From: Streptomyces sp. NRRL F-6676
GTDB taxonomy: Bacteria > Actinomycetota > Actinomycetes > Streptomycetales > Streptomycetaceae
Assembly (NCBI RefSeq): GCF_000725625.1
Contig: NZ_JOHS01000032.1
Coordinates: 1-64,000, forward strand
DNA: 64,000 bases
Direction of reading: 5' to 3'
The position numbers and the translations under genes are program-made. The first letter of the stretch is position 1. Every line of letters begins with the position of its first letter. A model generated the notes under the pieces. That model saw nothing but the letters and a program-made list of their open reading frames with translations, searched no databases and was not told the DNA's origin. Below, piece after piece: positions 27,253 through 36,725 of the stretch.

Positions 27253-28284
27253 TCAGAGAGAGGTCACCATGACGAGTGCATCGGTGTCCGGAATCCATCC
27301 CTCTTCCGGTCGCCGGAGCCATCCTTCCTCGCTCGCGAGTTCGGTAACAGAACGCCTGAGTGCATCCAAACCCGGGTGAAACAGGCCTTTTCGCCACACG
27401 AGTGACACGGGAGACAGTGGAACGGGGTCAACCAGAGGTCGTATGACCGTATGAGGCATGGCCGGAAAGTCCTCTACGGCGAGGATGGGGTTCCGGGTCT
27501 TCGCCATGATCCGCTGGAACTCCTCGGCGCCGATGGCGAGGGGCGCGGGGGGCGCGAGTTCGATTCCCCGTCCCTCGAACAGGCGACGCGCGAGGTCGGT
27601 CCACTCCAAGGTGCGCGGATTGCCCGCGCCCGCGTACACGGTCTCGCCCGCCAGCGCGCGCAGCGGCACCTCCGTGCGGCCCGCGAGCGGGTGGTCCTCG
27701 GGGAGGATCACCGCCATCCGCTCGTACCGGACCGGCTGGTGGTGCAGCCGGTCGCGGACGGCGGGGTCGAGCCCGGCGAACCGGCCGAAGGAGGCGTCGA
27801 CGCGGCCGGCCAGGATCTCGGCGGCGGCCCAGGTCAGCCCGGACTCGAAGCGGGCCATCAGCTCCAGCTCCGGGACGAGCCGCCGCGCCCGCTCCAGCAC
27901 CCGGAGCCCGAACAGCCCCGGGCTGTTGACGTCGACGAGCAGCGGCCGCTCGGGCTCGCCCCGCCCGAACGCGGCGAGCAGCGCGCGCTGGGCGTCCAGC
28001 ACCCGGCGGGCGTACGGCAGCAGCCGGGTGCCGTCGGCGGTGAGGGAGACCTGCCGGGTGGTGCGGGCGAACAGCTCGACGCCCAGCTCGCGCTCCAGCC
28101 GCCGGATGTCCCGGCTGAGCGCCTGCTGGGCGACGTACAGCCGGGCGGCGGCCCGCGTGAAGTGCAGTTCCTCGGCGACGGCGACGAAGGCACGCAGGAG
28201 GCGGGGGTCGAGGGTGGGGGCGTAGGAGCCGGGCGGACCGGGGGTACGGGAGAGGCCGGCGGAACCGGGCGGCGTGGCTGGCAT
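27253..28284 (-). CDS. LysR-family transcriptional regulator
   Basis: A 343-residue LysR regulator. The winged helix occupies about residues 27-86 ([40 protein letters not shown]); the effector domain follows ([20 protein letters not shown]). It starts at ATG 28284 with a Pro/Gly-rich lead of about 25 residues. It is divergent from an MFS gene across an 83-bp gap, the usual arrangement for a LysR protein and its target exporter. This gap contains acttacaacggagatgcgtc but I cannot define the exact T-N11-A box. Confidence 0.92.
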   Translation of the reverse strand: MPATPPGSAGLSRTPGPPGSYAPTLDPRLLRAFVAVAEELHFTRAAARLYVAQQALSRDIRRLERELGVELFARTTRQVSLTADGTRLLPYARRVLDAQRALLAAFGRGEPERPLLVDVNSPGLFGLRVLERARRLVPELELMARFESGLTWAAAEILAGRVDASFGRFAGLDPAVRDRLHHQPVRYERMAVILPEDHPLAGRTEVPLRALAGETVYAGAGNPRTLEWTDLARRLFEGRGIELAPPAPLAIGAEEFQRIMAKTRNPILAVEDFPAMPHTVIRPLVDPVPLSPVSLVWRKGLFHPGLDALRRSVTELASEEGWLRRPEEGWIPDTDALVMVTSL

Positions 28285-28367
28285 CGGGCGAACTTACAAC
28301 GGAGATGCGTCAATGGCGTCGCGTCAGGTGTTGGACCCCAGGTCAGCGCCGCCGCGACGGTAGACGC

Positions 28368-29864
28368 ATGCCGACCCCGAACCCGGAAGCACGGGACACG
28401 CCACCCACCCGAGCGGAACCCGCGGCAGCCCCCGCAACCGCGCCCGAACCCGCAACCGCAACCGCAACCGCAACCGCAGCCACAGCCACAGCCACAGCCA
28501 CAGGCACAGCCACAGCCACAACGAGCCCCTCCGTCCCGGCCCCCGCCCTCCTCTCTCCCTACCGCGCGCTCTTCGCCCGCCCCGGCACCCGTGCCTTCAC
28601 CCTCGGCAACCTCTTGGCCCGGCTGCCCTCCGGGATGTTCGGCGTCAGTGCGGTGATCATGATCGCCGGGGCCAGGGGGTCGTACGCCCTGGCCGGCGCC
28701 GTCACCGCCACGGGGCTCGCGGCGACGGCGGTGGCCGGGCCCTGGACCGCGCGGCTCGTGGACCGGTACGGCCAGGCCCGGATCGCCGTGCCCGCCGCGC
28801 TGACCGCCGCGCTCGGCAGCCTCGCCCTGCTGCTCTGCGTCCACTTCGACGCGCCCGACTGGACCCTGTTCGCCTCCTACGCCGCCACCGCCACCACGCC
28901 CAACACCGGCGGCATGTCCCGCGCCCGCTGGCAGCACCTGTTCCGGGACGACCCCGCCGCCGTGCACACCGCGAACTCCTTCGAACAGGCCGCGGACGAG
29001 CTGTGCTTCATGCTCGGCCCGGTGCTCGCGGCCTTCCTGTGCGGCTCGCTGTTCCCGGAGGCGGGCACGCTGACCGCTGCCGTCCTGCTGGCCACGGGCG
29101 TCCTGGTCTTCGCCACCCAGCGCGCGACGGAACCGCCGCCCACCAGGGCAGAGGCCCGCGGCCGTTCGCCCCTGCGCAGCGCCGGGATGCCGGCGCTGCT
29201 GCTCACCCTGGTCGCGACGGGCGCGGTGTTCGGGGCGATGGAGGTCGTCACGATCGCGTACGCCGACGCCCGGGGCCACCGTTCGGCGGCCGGGGTGATC
29301 CTCGCGCTCCAGGCGGCCGGGTCGTGCGCGGCGGGGCTGGCGTACGGGGCGCTGCGGGCGGGCGGCAAGGGCTCGGCGGAACGCCGGCTGCCGTGGTGCC
29401 TGCTGGCGATGACCGGTCTGATGACGCTGCCGGGCCTGTCCGCCTGGACGACCGGCTCCCTCGTCCTGCTGGCCCTCGCGCTTCTCTTCGCGGGCACGGG
29501 CACGGCCCCCACGATGGTGACGGCGATGACCCTCGTCCAGCGCCGCTCCCCCGAGGGCCGCCTGAACGAGGGCATGAGCCTCGCGGTGACGGCCCTGCTG
29601 ACGGGCATAGCCACCGGCTCGGCGACGGGCGGCTCGGTGGTGGAACACCTCTCCCCGCAGGCGGGCTACGCGGTACCGGCGGTGGCGGCGGCCCTGGCAC
29701 TGCTGCTCGGGACGGCATCGAGCCGGGGCAGGGCCGGCACCGAAAGGGCACCGAGCCGGGGCCGCCGCCCCGAGTCAGGAAAGGTGGAAACTCCTACCGC
29801 TCAACGTGTCGATGGCATCGATGGCATCGACGGTGAGGGTCCGGGAGATGTCCCACTGGAATGA
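28368..29864 (+). CDS. MFS transporter
   Basis: A 498-residue major facilitator protein. The first 60 residues are a Thr/Ala-rich low-complexity lead (ATATATATAATATATATGTA) encoded by hexanucleotide repeats at about 28437-28525. Then about 12 membrane spans follow, with RLVDRYGQARI as the loop motif after TM2 and FEQAADELCFMLGPVLAAFL in the middle, typical of Streptomyces drug-efflux-like MFS proteins. It is divergent from the LysR gene and probably controlled by it. The C-terminal tail (VDGIDGIDGEGPGDVPLE) is unusual and contains a GID duplication. Confidence 0.88.
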   Translation: MPTPNPEARDTPPTRAEPAAAPATAPEPATATATATAATATATATGTATATTSPSVPAPALLSPYRALFARPGTRAFTLGNLLARLPSGMFGVSAVIMIAGARGSYALAGAVTATGLAATAVAGPWTARLVDRYGQARIAVPAALTAALGSLALLLCVHFDAPDWTLFASYAATATTPNTGGMSRARWQHLFRDDPAAVHTANSFEQAADELCFMLGPVLAAFLCGSLFPEAGTLTAAVLLATGVLVFATQRATEPPPTRAEARGRSPLRSAGMPALLLTLVATGAVFGAMEVVTIAYADARGHRSAAGVILALQAAGSCAAGLAYGALRAGGKGSAERRLPWCLLAMTGLMTLPGLSAWTTGSLVLLALALLFAGTGTAPTMVTAMTLVQRRSPEGRLNEGMSLAVTALLTGIATGSATGGSVVEHLSPQAGYAVPAVAAALALLLGTASSRGRAGTERAPSRGRRPESGKVETPTAQRVDGIDGIDGEGPGDVPLE

Positions 29865-29886
29865 GGCTGTGTAACCTCCCCCGGAT

Positions 29887-30924
29887 TCACCGCCGTGCCG
29901 ACGCACCCGTCCCTCCCTCGTCCCGCCCACGCGCCCGCCCACGCGCCCGCGCCCGCGCCCGCGCCCGGCCAGGAACGCGCCCCCGCACGCGCCCCACCAA
30001 CTCCTCCGCCGCCCCAGCCGCCCCGTCCCACTCCGGGTACCGGAACTCGAAGCCCGCCCCCGTCAGCCGGCCCGGCACCACCCGGCGGCTCTTCAGCAGC
30101 AGCTCCGTGTCCGAACGCAGCGCGAACGCCCCGAGCTCCGCCATCCACCTGGTCGCCGGGAGCCCCACCGGCATCCCCCACGCCGAGCGCAGCGCCCGCA
30201 TGAACGCGCGCTGCGGCAGGGGGCCAGGGGCCGCCAGGTTCACCGGGCCCGTGATGTCCTCCCGGTCGATCAGGAACTCCACCGCGCGCACGAAGTCGGC
30301 GTCGTGGATCCATGAGACGTACTGCGCCCCGCCGGCCACCGGGCCGCCGAGGCCGAGCCGGACCAGGCCCAGCAGGACGGCGAAAACGCCGCCGGGGTCC
30401 GGGCTCATCACCATGGCCGCGCGCAGGGCGACCCTGCGGGTGGCCGGCGTGTCCGCCTCCTCCTGGGCCCGCTCCCAGTTCTTCGCGATGTCGACGCTGT
30501 ACGACCAGTAGTCCGGCACGCCCGTCTCGGCGCCGCCGATGACGCCGGTGGCCTCGTCGTTGGGGGCGTCGAAGCGGTGGGCGTACACCGTGGCGGTGCT
30601 CATCTGCATCCAGAGCCGGGGCGGCCGGGCGGCGGCCGCGATCGCGGCGCCGACGACCCGGGCCGAGTCGACCCGGGAGTCCATCATGTCCCGCAGATTG
30701 GCCTCGGTGTAGCGGCAGCTGACGCTGCGCCCGGCCAGGTTGATCACGACGTCGCTGCCGTCGACCGCCGCCGTCCACGGCCCCGGTGTCCGGCCGTCCC
30801 ACGCGATCTCGCCCTCACCCCGGGGGTGGCGCGTGAGCACCACGACCTCATGTCCTGCGGCGCCGAACGCGCGCCGCAGGATTCCGCCGACCTGTCCGGT
30901 TCCGCCGGGAATCACGATCTTCAT
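29887..30924 (-). CDS. TIGR01777-family epimerase (extended SDR)
   Basis: A 345-residue NAD-dependent epimerase/dehydratase-like protein. The nucleotide-binding motif MKIVIPGGTGQVGG is at the start, followed by DVVINLAGRSVSCRY and a DUF1731-type C-terminal domain (residues about 245-295: PQRAFMRALRSAWGMPVGLP). The family resembles SulA-like/sugar nucleotide epimerases without a settled substrate. The C-terminus runs into an Arg/Ala/Gly tail (ARARARARGRARGRDEGG) made by a hexanucleotide repeat. It lies divergent from the sugar ABC operon with a perfect TTGAACGCGTTCAA palindrome in between. Confidence 0.88.
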   Translation of the reverse strand: MKIVIPGGTGQVGGILRRAFGAAGHEVVVLTRHPRGEGEIAWDGRTPGPWTAAVDGSDVVINLAGRSVSCRYTEANLRDMMDSRVDSARVVGAAIAAAARPPRLWMQMSTATVYAHRFDAPNDEATGVIGGAETGVPDYWSYSVDIAKNWERAQEEADTPATRRVALRAAMVMSPDPGGVFAVLLGLVRLGLGGPVAGGAQYVSWIHDADFVRAVEFLIDREDITGPVNLAAPGPLPQRAFMRALRSAWGMPVGLPATRWMAELGAFALRSDTELLLKSRRVVPGRLTGAGFEFRYPEWDGAAGAAEELVGRVRGRVPGRARARARARGRARGRDEGGTGASARR

Positions 30925-30968
30925 CGGCTGCCCCTCCTCCGCCTGGGACTCGGAGCGTAGCCGAAATA

Positions 30969-30982
30969 TTGAACGCGTTCAA
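30969..30982. promoter_or_regulatory. Palindromic operator candidate
   Basis: A perfect 14-bp palindrome, TTGAACGCGTTCAA, 44 bp upstream of the epimerase ATG. The central CG and flanks resemble LacI-family operators. It is separate from the two sites nearer the ABC operon and could control the epimerase. Confidence 0.55.
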
Positions 30983-31040
30983 AAAGTAGAGATCCATGCG
31001 CGACCCATTGACGCACCCCCTCCCCCCGCCTACCGTCCCG

Positions 31041-31077
31041 TCGAAGCGCTTCGATACAGATTGTCGAAGCGGTTCGA
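31041..31077 (+). promoter_or_regulatory. Two LacI-type operators upstream of the alpha-xyloside operon
   Basis: TCGAAGCGCTTCGA (31041-31054, perfect palindrome) and TCGAAGCGGTTCGA (31064-31077, one asymmetric base) are separated by 23 bp centre to centre, about two helical turns. This layout matches binding sites of LacI-type sugar regulators in Streptomyces. They lie 56-92 bp before the binding-protein ATG. No LacI-type regulator gene occurs in this window. Confidence 0.8.
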
Positions 31078-31132
31078 CGAAGTCCACTCCACCCCCCACT
31101 TCCGACTCCCCCAGGACCCCAGGAGGCACGGG

Positions 31133-32431
31133 ATGTTGACGGCACGAAGGCGTCTGGTCGCGACCGCGGCCGCGTTGCTCAGCGGAGCCCTGCTGCTCAC
31201 CGCCTGCGGCGGCGACTCGGACGGCGGGTCCGGGGACGGCAAGACGCTCAAGCTCTGGCACTACGAGACCGCGGACAGCGCCATGGGCATCGCCTGGAAC
31301 GAGGCGATCAAGGAGTTCAAGGCGAAACACCCGGGCGTGAAGGTCGAGTTCGAGGAGAAGGGCTTCGAACAGATCCAGAAGACCGCCCCCATGGTCCTCA
31401 ACTCGAACGACGCCCCCGACGTCATGGAGTACAACAAGGGCAACGCCACCGCCGGACTGCTCTCCAAGCAGGGCCTGCTGACCGACCTCACCTCCGAGGT
31501 CACGAAGCACGGCTGGGACAAGAAGCTGAGCACCGGCGTCGCCACCACCGCCCGCTACGACGCGAGCGGCGTCATGGGCTCGGGCAACTGGTACGGCGTC
31601 CCCAACTACGCCGAGTACGCGATGGTCTACTTCAACAAGGACCTGTTCAAGAAGTACGGCGTCGCCGAGCCCAAGACCTTCGACGACCTCACCGCCGCGC
31701 TGGACGCCTTCGTCAAGAAGGGCGTCACCCCGCTCGCCAACGGCGGCGCCGAGTACCCCGCCCAGCAGTACCTCTACCAGCTCGCCCTCTCCAAGGCCGA
31801 CCGCTCCTGGGTCGACGGCTACCAGCTCTACAAGGGCAAGGTCGACTTCCACGACGCCGCCTGGACGTACGCCGCCAACACCTTCGCCGACTGGGTGAAG
31901 AAGGGGTACATCAGCGACAAGTCCAGCAGCACCAAGGCCGAGGACGCCGGGCTCTCCTTCATCCAGGGCAAGTCGCCGGTCTTCTTCAGCGGCAGCTGGT
32001 GGTACGGCCGCTTCGCGTCGGAGAACAAGTTCGACTGGGACACCGCCCTGTGGCCCGGCTCCAAGCTGACCCTCGGCTCCAGCGGCAACCTGTGGGTGGT
32101 CCCCAAGGGTGCCAAGAACAAGGAACTGGCGTACGACTTCATCGACATCACCATGTCGAAGAAGATCCAGAACCTGCTGGGCAACAGCGGCGGCATCCCC
32201 GTCGCCGCGGACAGCGACGCGATCACCGAGCCCAGGGCCAAGGCCCTCATCGGCGACTTCACCACCGTCTCCGACCGTGACGGCCTCGCCTTCTATCCCG
32301 ACTGGCCGGTCGCCGGCTTCTACGACGTGCTCGTCTCCGAGACGCAGAAGCTGATCACCGGCAGCGAGAAGCCCGACGCGTTCCTCGGCAATCTCCAGAG
32401 CGCGTACGACAAGGGCGCGCCGAAGAAATGA
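31133..32431 (+). CDS. Sugar ABC transporter substrate-binding lipoprotein
   Basis: A 432-residue family 1 solute-binding protein. The lipoprotein signal is clear: basic MLTARRRLVA, a hydrophobic stretch, and lipobox LLTAC with Cys25. The mature part (LKLWHYETADSAMGIAWNEA, FKAKHPGVKVEFEE, WYGVPNYAEYAMVYFNKDLF) is typical for oligosaccharide binding. The ATG at 31133 follows aggaggcacggg. Neighbours (two permeases, GH31 alpha-xylosidase) suggest binding of alpha-xylosides such as isoprimeverose or xyloglucan fragments. It is the first gene of a four-gene operon behind LacI-type operators; no ATPase gene is present, so the shared ATPase MsiK may energise it. Confidence 0.93.
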   Translation: MLTARRRLVATAAALLSGALLLTACGGDSDGGSGDGKTLKLWHYETADSAMGIAWNEAIKEFKAKHPGVKVEFEEKGFEQIQKTAPMVLNSNDAPDVMEYNKGNATAGLLSKQGLLTDLTSEVTKHGWDKKLSTGVATTARYDASGVMGSGNWYGVPNYAEYAMVYFNKDLFKKYGVAEPKTFDDLTAALDAFVKKGVTPLANGGAEYPAQQYLYQLALSKADRSWVDGYQLYKGKVDFHDAAWTYAANTFADWVKKGYISDKSSSTKAEDAGLSFIQGKSPVFFSGSWWYGRFASENKFDWDTALWPGSKLTLGSSGNLWVVPKGAKNKELAYDFIDITMSKKIQNLLGNSGGIPVAADSDAITEPRAKALIGDFTTVSDRDGLAFYPDWPVAGFYDVLVSETQKLITGSEKPDAFLGNLQSAYDKGAPKK

Positions 32432-33399
32432 CGCTCACCGTCGACCGCGGCGGGCGCGCCCTCGGCAAGCGCGCCCCCGCCGGCCCCCCGCGCCCCCGCC
32501 GCCCCCGTAATCCGTACCCCCTCTTCCTCCTCCCCGGCGTGCTTGCCTTCGCCGTCGTGATCGTCGGACCGTTCCTGATGAACACCGGCGTGAGCTTCAC
32601 CGAGTGGTCGGGGGTGGGCAGCCCGAAGTGGACCGGGCTCGCCAACTACCGCGAGCTGCTGGACGACGCCGAGTTCTGGGCGTCGTTCCGGCACAGCCTG
32701 TTCATGGTGGTCGCGATGGCCGCCGTCCCGACGGTCGTCGGACTGGTGCTCGCCGCCGCGCTGTTCGACTTCGTCGGCAAGCACTTCGGCCCGAAGATCG
32801 CGGCCGTACTGCGCGCCTGCTTCTATCTCCCGCAGGTGCTGCCGATCGCCGTCGCCGGCATCGTCTGGAGCTGGATCCTCGCGCCCGAGAACGGCTCGCT
32901 CAACGAGCTGCTGAAGGCCGTCGGGCTCGGCTCCTGGCAGCAGGACTGGCTCGGCGACCCGGACATCGCGCTGTACAGCGTGATGGGCGTGATGGTGTGG
33001 GTGCAGATCGGCTTCCCGCTCGTCGTCTTCATGGCCGGACTCCAGCGCGTCGACCCGCAGCTCTACGAGGCGGCCGAGCTGGACGGCGCCGGCTGGTGGC
33101 GCCGCTTCTGGCACATCACGCTGCCGCAGATCCGTCCGGAGATCTACGTCGTGCTGACCTGGTGCACGATCGCCGCGCTCAAGGTGTTCGGCGCGGTCTA
33201 CGTGCTCACCAAGGGCGGCCCGGGCGGCGCGACCGACGTGCCCTCGTACTTCTCCTTCACCACCTTCTTCGAGAAGACCCAGGTGGGCTACGGCGCGGCG
33301 ATCTCCACCGTGCTCACCGTGATCATCCTGCTGCTGTCCCTGGTCGGGCTGAAACTCCAGACCCGCGCCGAGGACGCCGAGGAAGGAGGCGCCGCATGA
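32428..33399 (+). CDS. Sugar ABC transporter permease, MalF type
   Basis: A 323-residue inner-membrane permease with six predicted spans. The first span is PLFLLPGVLAFAVVIVGPFL, and the ATPase-contacting EAA loop reads LYEAAELDGAGWWRRFWHIT followed by LPQIRPE. A basic Pro-rich lead (GPPRPRRPRNPYP) precedes TM1. The ATG overlaps the binding-protein stop by four bases, showing translational coupling. Works with the next gene as a heterodimeric channel. Confidence 0.94.
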   Translation: MTLTVDRGGRALGKRAPAGPPRPRRPRNPYPLFLLPGVLAFAVVIVGPFLMNTGVSFTEWSGVGSPKWTGLANYRELLDDAEFWASFRHSLFMVVAMAAVPTVVGLVLAAALFDFVGKHFGPKIAAVLRACFYLPQVLPIAVAGIVWSWILAPENGSLNELLKAVGLGSWQQDWLGDPDIALYSVMGVMVWVQIGFPLVVFMAGLQRVDPQLYEAAELDGAGWWRRFWHITLPQIRPEIYVVLTWCTIAALKVFGAVYVLTKGGPGGATDVPSYFSFTTFFEKTQVGYGAAISTVLTVIILLLSLVGLKLQTRAEDAEEGGAA

Positions 33400-34268
33400 C
33401 CGCCGTCGACACCCACGTGGGCAAGCGTGCCCCAGGTCGCACCTCCCGCTCCGTCGTCGCCCGCTACCCCGTCCTGGTAGCGCTGTGCATCGGCGCGCTC
33501 TTCATGGTCGTGCCCTTCCTCATCGTCACCGTCAACGCGCTGAAGTCGCCCACCGAGTACGCGCAGAACGGCCCGCTCAGCCTGCCTCACGGTTTCTACC
33601 TCGACGGGCTGAAGGACTTCTGGGACCGCGTCGACTACGGCCAGAAGCTGTGGAACTCCGTCCTGATCAGCGGCTCGGTGGCCGTCCTCGCCGTGATCCT
33701 CTCCATCCTCAACGCGTACGCCATCGGGATCGGCCGGATCCGCGGCCGCACCTGGGTGCTGGCGTTCTTCGTGCTGGCCAACGTGCTGCCGCAGGAGGCG
33801 CTGGTCTACCCGGTGTACTACCTGAGCAAGCAGGCCGGGCTGTACGACACCCGGCTCAGCGTGATCATCGTCTTCACGGTGATCCAGGCCGCGTTCGGCA
33901 CGTATCTGCTCTCCTCCGTCCTCGGCACCTTCCCCCGCGAGATCATCGAGGCGGCCCGCATCGACGGGGCCAACGCCTGGCAGGTGCTGTGGCGGATCGT
34001 GGTGCCGGTGAGCCGGCCCACCCTCGGCGTGCTGCTGGTCTTCTTCTTCATCTGGACCTGGAACGAGTTCCTGCTCCCCCTGGTCATGCTGATCTCCAAC
34101 GACAACCAGACGGTGTCGGTGGCGCTCGGCGTCCTCCAGGGCCAGCACCTGATGGACGCGACGATGACCAACGCGGCCGCCCTCCTCGGCGTGCTCCCCG
34201 CCCTCGTCTTCTTCCTCGTCTTCCAACGCACCCTCACCCGCGGCATCGCCGTGGGTGCCGTCAAGTAA
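33396..34268 (+). CDS. Sugar ABC transporter permease, MalG type
   Basis: A 290-residue permease with six predicted spans, partner of the upstream MalF-type protein. The EAA loop reads IIEAARIDGANAWQVLWRIV followed by VPVSRPTLG. The C-terminal FQRTLTRGIAVGAVK is typical of MalG-type permeases. It starts at ATG 33396 with ggaaggagg upstream and overlaps the previous stop by four bases. Ten bases after its stop the GH31 gene begins. Confidence 0.94.
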   Translation: MTAVDTHVGKRAPGRTSRSVVARYPVLVALCIGALFMVVPFLIVTVNALKSPTEYAQNGPLSLPHGFYLDGLKDFWDRVDYGQKLWNSVLISGSVAVLAVILSILNAYAIGIGRIRGRTWVLAFFVLANVLPQEALVYPVYYLSKQAGLYDTRLSVIIVFTVIQAAFGTYLLSSVLGTFPREIIEAARIDGANAWQVLWRIVVPVSRPTLGVLLVFFFIWTWNEFLLPLVMLISNDNQTVSVALGVLQGQHLMDATMTNAAALLGVLPALVFFLVFQRTLTRGIAVGAVK

Positions 34269-34279
34269 GGGGTCCCCGC

Positions 34280-36538
34280 GTGAAGTTCACCGACGGCTAC
34301 TGGCTGTTGCGCGAAGGCGTCACCGCCGCCCACCCGGTCGAGGTCCTCGATGTGACCGCCGGGCCCGGCACGCTGGAGATCCACGCACCCACCCAGCCCA
34401 TCCGGCACCGCGGCGACCTGCTGAAGGGACCGGTCGTGACGATCACCGCGCACGCGCCGATGCCCGACGTCATCGGCGTCACCTTCACCCACTTCCAGGG
34501 CGCGCCGTCGCACGGCCCCGACTTCGAGCTGGCCGGGGAGGACTTCGAGGACTTCGTGGCCCACACCTCCTCCGACGACGACTCCGCGACGCTCACCGCC
34601 GGCGCGCTCTCGCTCAAGGTGGCCCGCACCGCGCCCTGGCACGTGGACTTCCTCGCCCACGGCCGGGTGCTCACCAGCAGCGGCCCCAAGGGCATGGGCA
34701 TCATGCGGGACGCCACCGGCGCCCACTATCTGCGCGAACAGCTGGGCCTGGGCGTCGGCACCCACGTCTACGGCCTCGGCGAGCGGTTCGGCCCGCTGGT
34801 GAAGAACGGCCAGGTCGTCGACATGTGGAACGCGGACGGCGGCACCGCCACCGAACAGGCGTACAAGAACGCCCCGTTCTACCTCACCGACGGCGGCTAC
34901 GGCGTCTTCGTCGACCATCCCGGCCGGGTCTCCTTCGAGGTCGGTTCGGAGGCGGTCTCGCGGGTCCAGTTCAGCGCGGAGAGCCAGGAGCTGACGTACT
35001 ACGTCATCTACGGCCCCACCCCGAAGGAGATCCTGCGCAAGTACACGGCCCTCACCGGCCGCCCGGCGCTGCCGCCCGACTGGTCCTTCGGCCTGTGGCT
35101 GTCGACCTCCTTCACCACCTCCTACGACGAGGCGACCGTCACCTCCTTCATCGACGGCATGAAGGAGCGCGAACTCCCGCTCTCCGTCTTCCACTTCGAC
35201 TGCTTCTGGATGCGCGAGTTCCAGTGGTGCGACTTCGAGTGGGACCCCCGGGTCTTCCCCGACCCGGAGGCGATGCTGGGCCGGCTCAAGGACAAGGGCC
35301 TGCGCATCTGCGTCTGGATCAACCCCTACATCGCCCAGCGCTCCCCCCTCTTCGCGGAGGGCAGGGACCTGGGCCACCTGCTGAAACGGCCCGACGGCAG
35401 CGTGTGGCAGTGGGACCTGTGGCAGCCGGGCATGGCCCTGGTCGACTTCACCAGCCCCGCCGCCCGCGAGTGGTACGCCGCCAAGCTGGAGGCGCTGCTC
35501 GCGCAGGGCGTCGACTGCTTCAAGACCGACTTCGGCGAGCGGGTGCCGGTGGACGTGGCGTGGGCGGACGGCTCCGACCCGGAACGCATGCACAACTACT
35601 ACACGCACCTCTACAACCGGACCGTCTTCGACGTGCTGCGCAAGCACCGCGGCGAGAAGGAGGCCGTCGTCTTCGCCCGCTCGGCCACCGCCGGCAGCCA
35701 GCAGTTCCCGGTGCACTGGGGCGGCGACTGCGAGTCCACGTACGAGTCGATGGCGGAATCGCTGCGCGGCGGACTCTCCCTCGGCCTGACCGGCTTCGGC
35801 TACTGGAGCCACGACATCGGCGGCTTCGAGGGCACGCCGTCGCCCGCGCTGTTCAAACGGTGGATCGCCTTCGGCCTCCTCTCCTCCCACAGCCGCCTGC
35901 ACGGCTCCTCCTCCTACCGGGTGCCGTGGCTGTTCGACGAGGAGTCCGTCGACGTCCTGCGCCACTTCACCCGGCAGAAGCTGCGCCTGATGCCGTACCT
36001 GCACGAGGCCGCCCGCACGGCGCACGAGGAGGGGGTGCCGATGATGCGCGCGATGGTGCTGGAATTCCCCGACGACCCGGCCTGCGCGCACCTCGAACGC
36101 CAGTACATGCTGGGCCCCGACCTGCTGGTCGCCCCCGTCTTCGACGACGCCGGCGACGTCTCGTACTACGTCCCCGAAGGCACCTGGACCCACTACACGA
36201 CGGGCCGCACGGTCACGGGCCCGCGCTGGGTCCGGGAACGGCACGACTTCCTGAGCGTGCCGCTCCTGGCCCGCCCGGGGTCGGTGATCCCGGTCGGCGC
36301 GGTGGCGGACCGCCCCGACTACGACCACGCGGACGACGTCACCCTGCACGCCTACGAACTGGCGGACGGGGCGCGGGTGACGGTGGAGGCGGGCGGCGTG
36401 CCGTTCACGGTCGTACGCGAGGGCGACACGCTGCGCGCGTCCTGCGCGGACCCGACGGCGCCGTGGGCACTGGCGGCCGGGGAGCGGGTGGTACGGGCGG
36501 CGGCGGGAACGGGGTCCCTGTCGCTGGAGCTGGAGTGA
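34280..36538 (+). CDS. Alpha-xylosidase, glycoside hydrolase family 31 (YicI-like)
   Basis: A 752-residue cytoplasmic GH31 enzyme that removes alpha-1,6-linked xylose from non-reducing ends, for example from isoprimeverose. No signal peptide is visible, consistent with hydrolysis after import by the adjacent ABC system. The nucleophile is Asp417 in CFKTDFGERVP and the acid/base is Asp483 in HWGGDCESTY; both positions are within one residue of E. coli YicI. The motif PDWSFGLWLSTSF and the aromatic FDCFWMREFQWCDFEW support alpha-xylosidase over alpha-glucosidase. The start is GTG at 34280 with aagggg seven bases upstream, 11 bp after the permease stop. Confidence 0.94.
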   Translation: MKFTDGYWLLREGVTAAHPVEVLDVTAGPGTLEIHAPTQPIRHRGDLLKGPVVTITAHAPMPDVIGVTFTHFQGAPSHGPDFELAGEDFEDFVAHTSSDDDSATLTAGALSLKVARTAPWHVDFLAHGRVLTSSGPKGMGIMRDATGAHYLREQLGLGVGTHVYGLGERFGPLVKNGQVVDMWNADGGTATEQAYKNAPFYLTDGGYGVFVDHPGRVSFEVGSEAVSRVQFSAESQELTYYVIYGPTPKEILRKYTALTGRPALPPDWSFGLWLSTSFTTSYDEATVTSFIDGMKERELPLSVFHFDCFWMREFQWCDFEWDPRVFPDPEAMLGRLKDKGLRICVWINPYIAQRSPLFAEGRDLGHLLKRPDGSVWQWDLWQPGMALVDFTSPAAREWYAAKLEALLAQGVDCFKTDFGERVPVDVAWADGSDPERMHNYYTHLYNRTVFDVLRKHRGEKEAVVFARSATAGSQQFPVHWGGDCESTYESMAESLRGGLSLGLTGFGYWSHDIGGFEGTPSPALFKRWIAFGLLSSHSRLHGSSSYRVPWLFDEESVDVLRHFTRQKLRLMPYLHEAARTAHEEGVPMMRAMVLEFPDDPACAHLERQYMLGPDLLVAPVFDDAGDVSYYVPEGTWTHYTTGRTVTGPRWVRERHDFLSVPLLARPGSVIPVGAVADRPDYDHADDVTLHAYELADGARVTVEAGGVPFTVVREGDTLRASCADPTAPWALAAGERVVRAAAGTGSLSLELE

Positions 36539-36725
36539 CCGTCGGCGGAGCCGGGTGCCCGGTCGTCGGCGCCGGCGGTGGGCTGAGGGCCGCGGCCCTC
36601 ACCCGTGCGGGTGGTGCGATGCGGGCACCGACCACGCGTGCGCGGAGGCGCGGGAATGTACAACCTCCGCGACGGAAATCGACTGTGGGCTACAACCGTT
36701 CGGTCGGCGGGGCCGTCTTGGGGGC

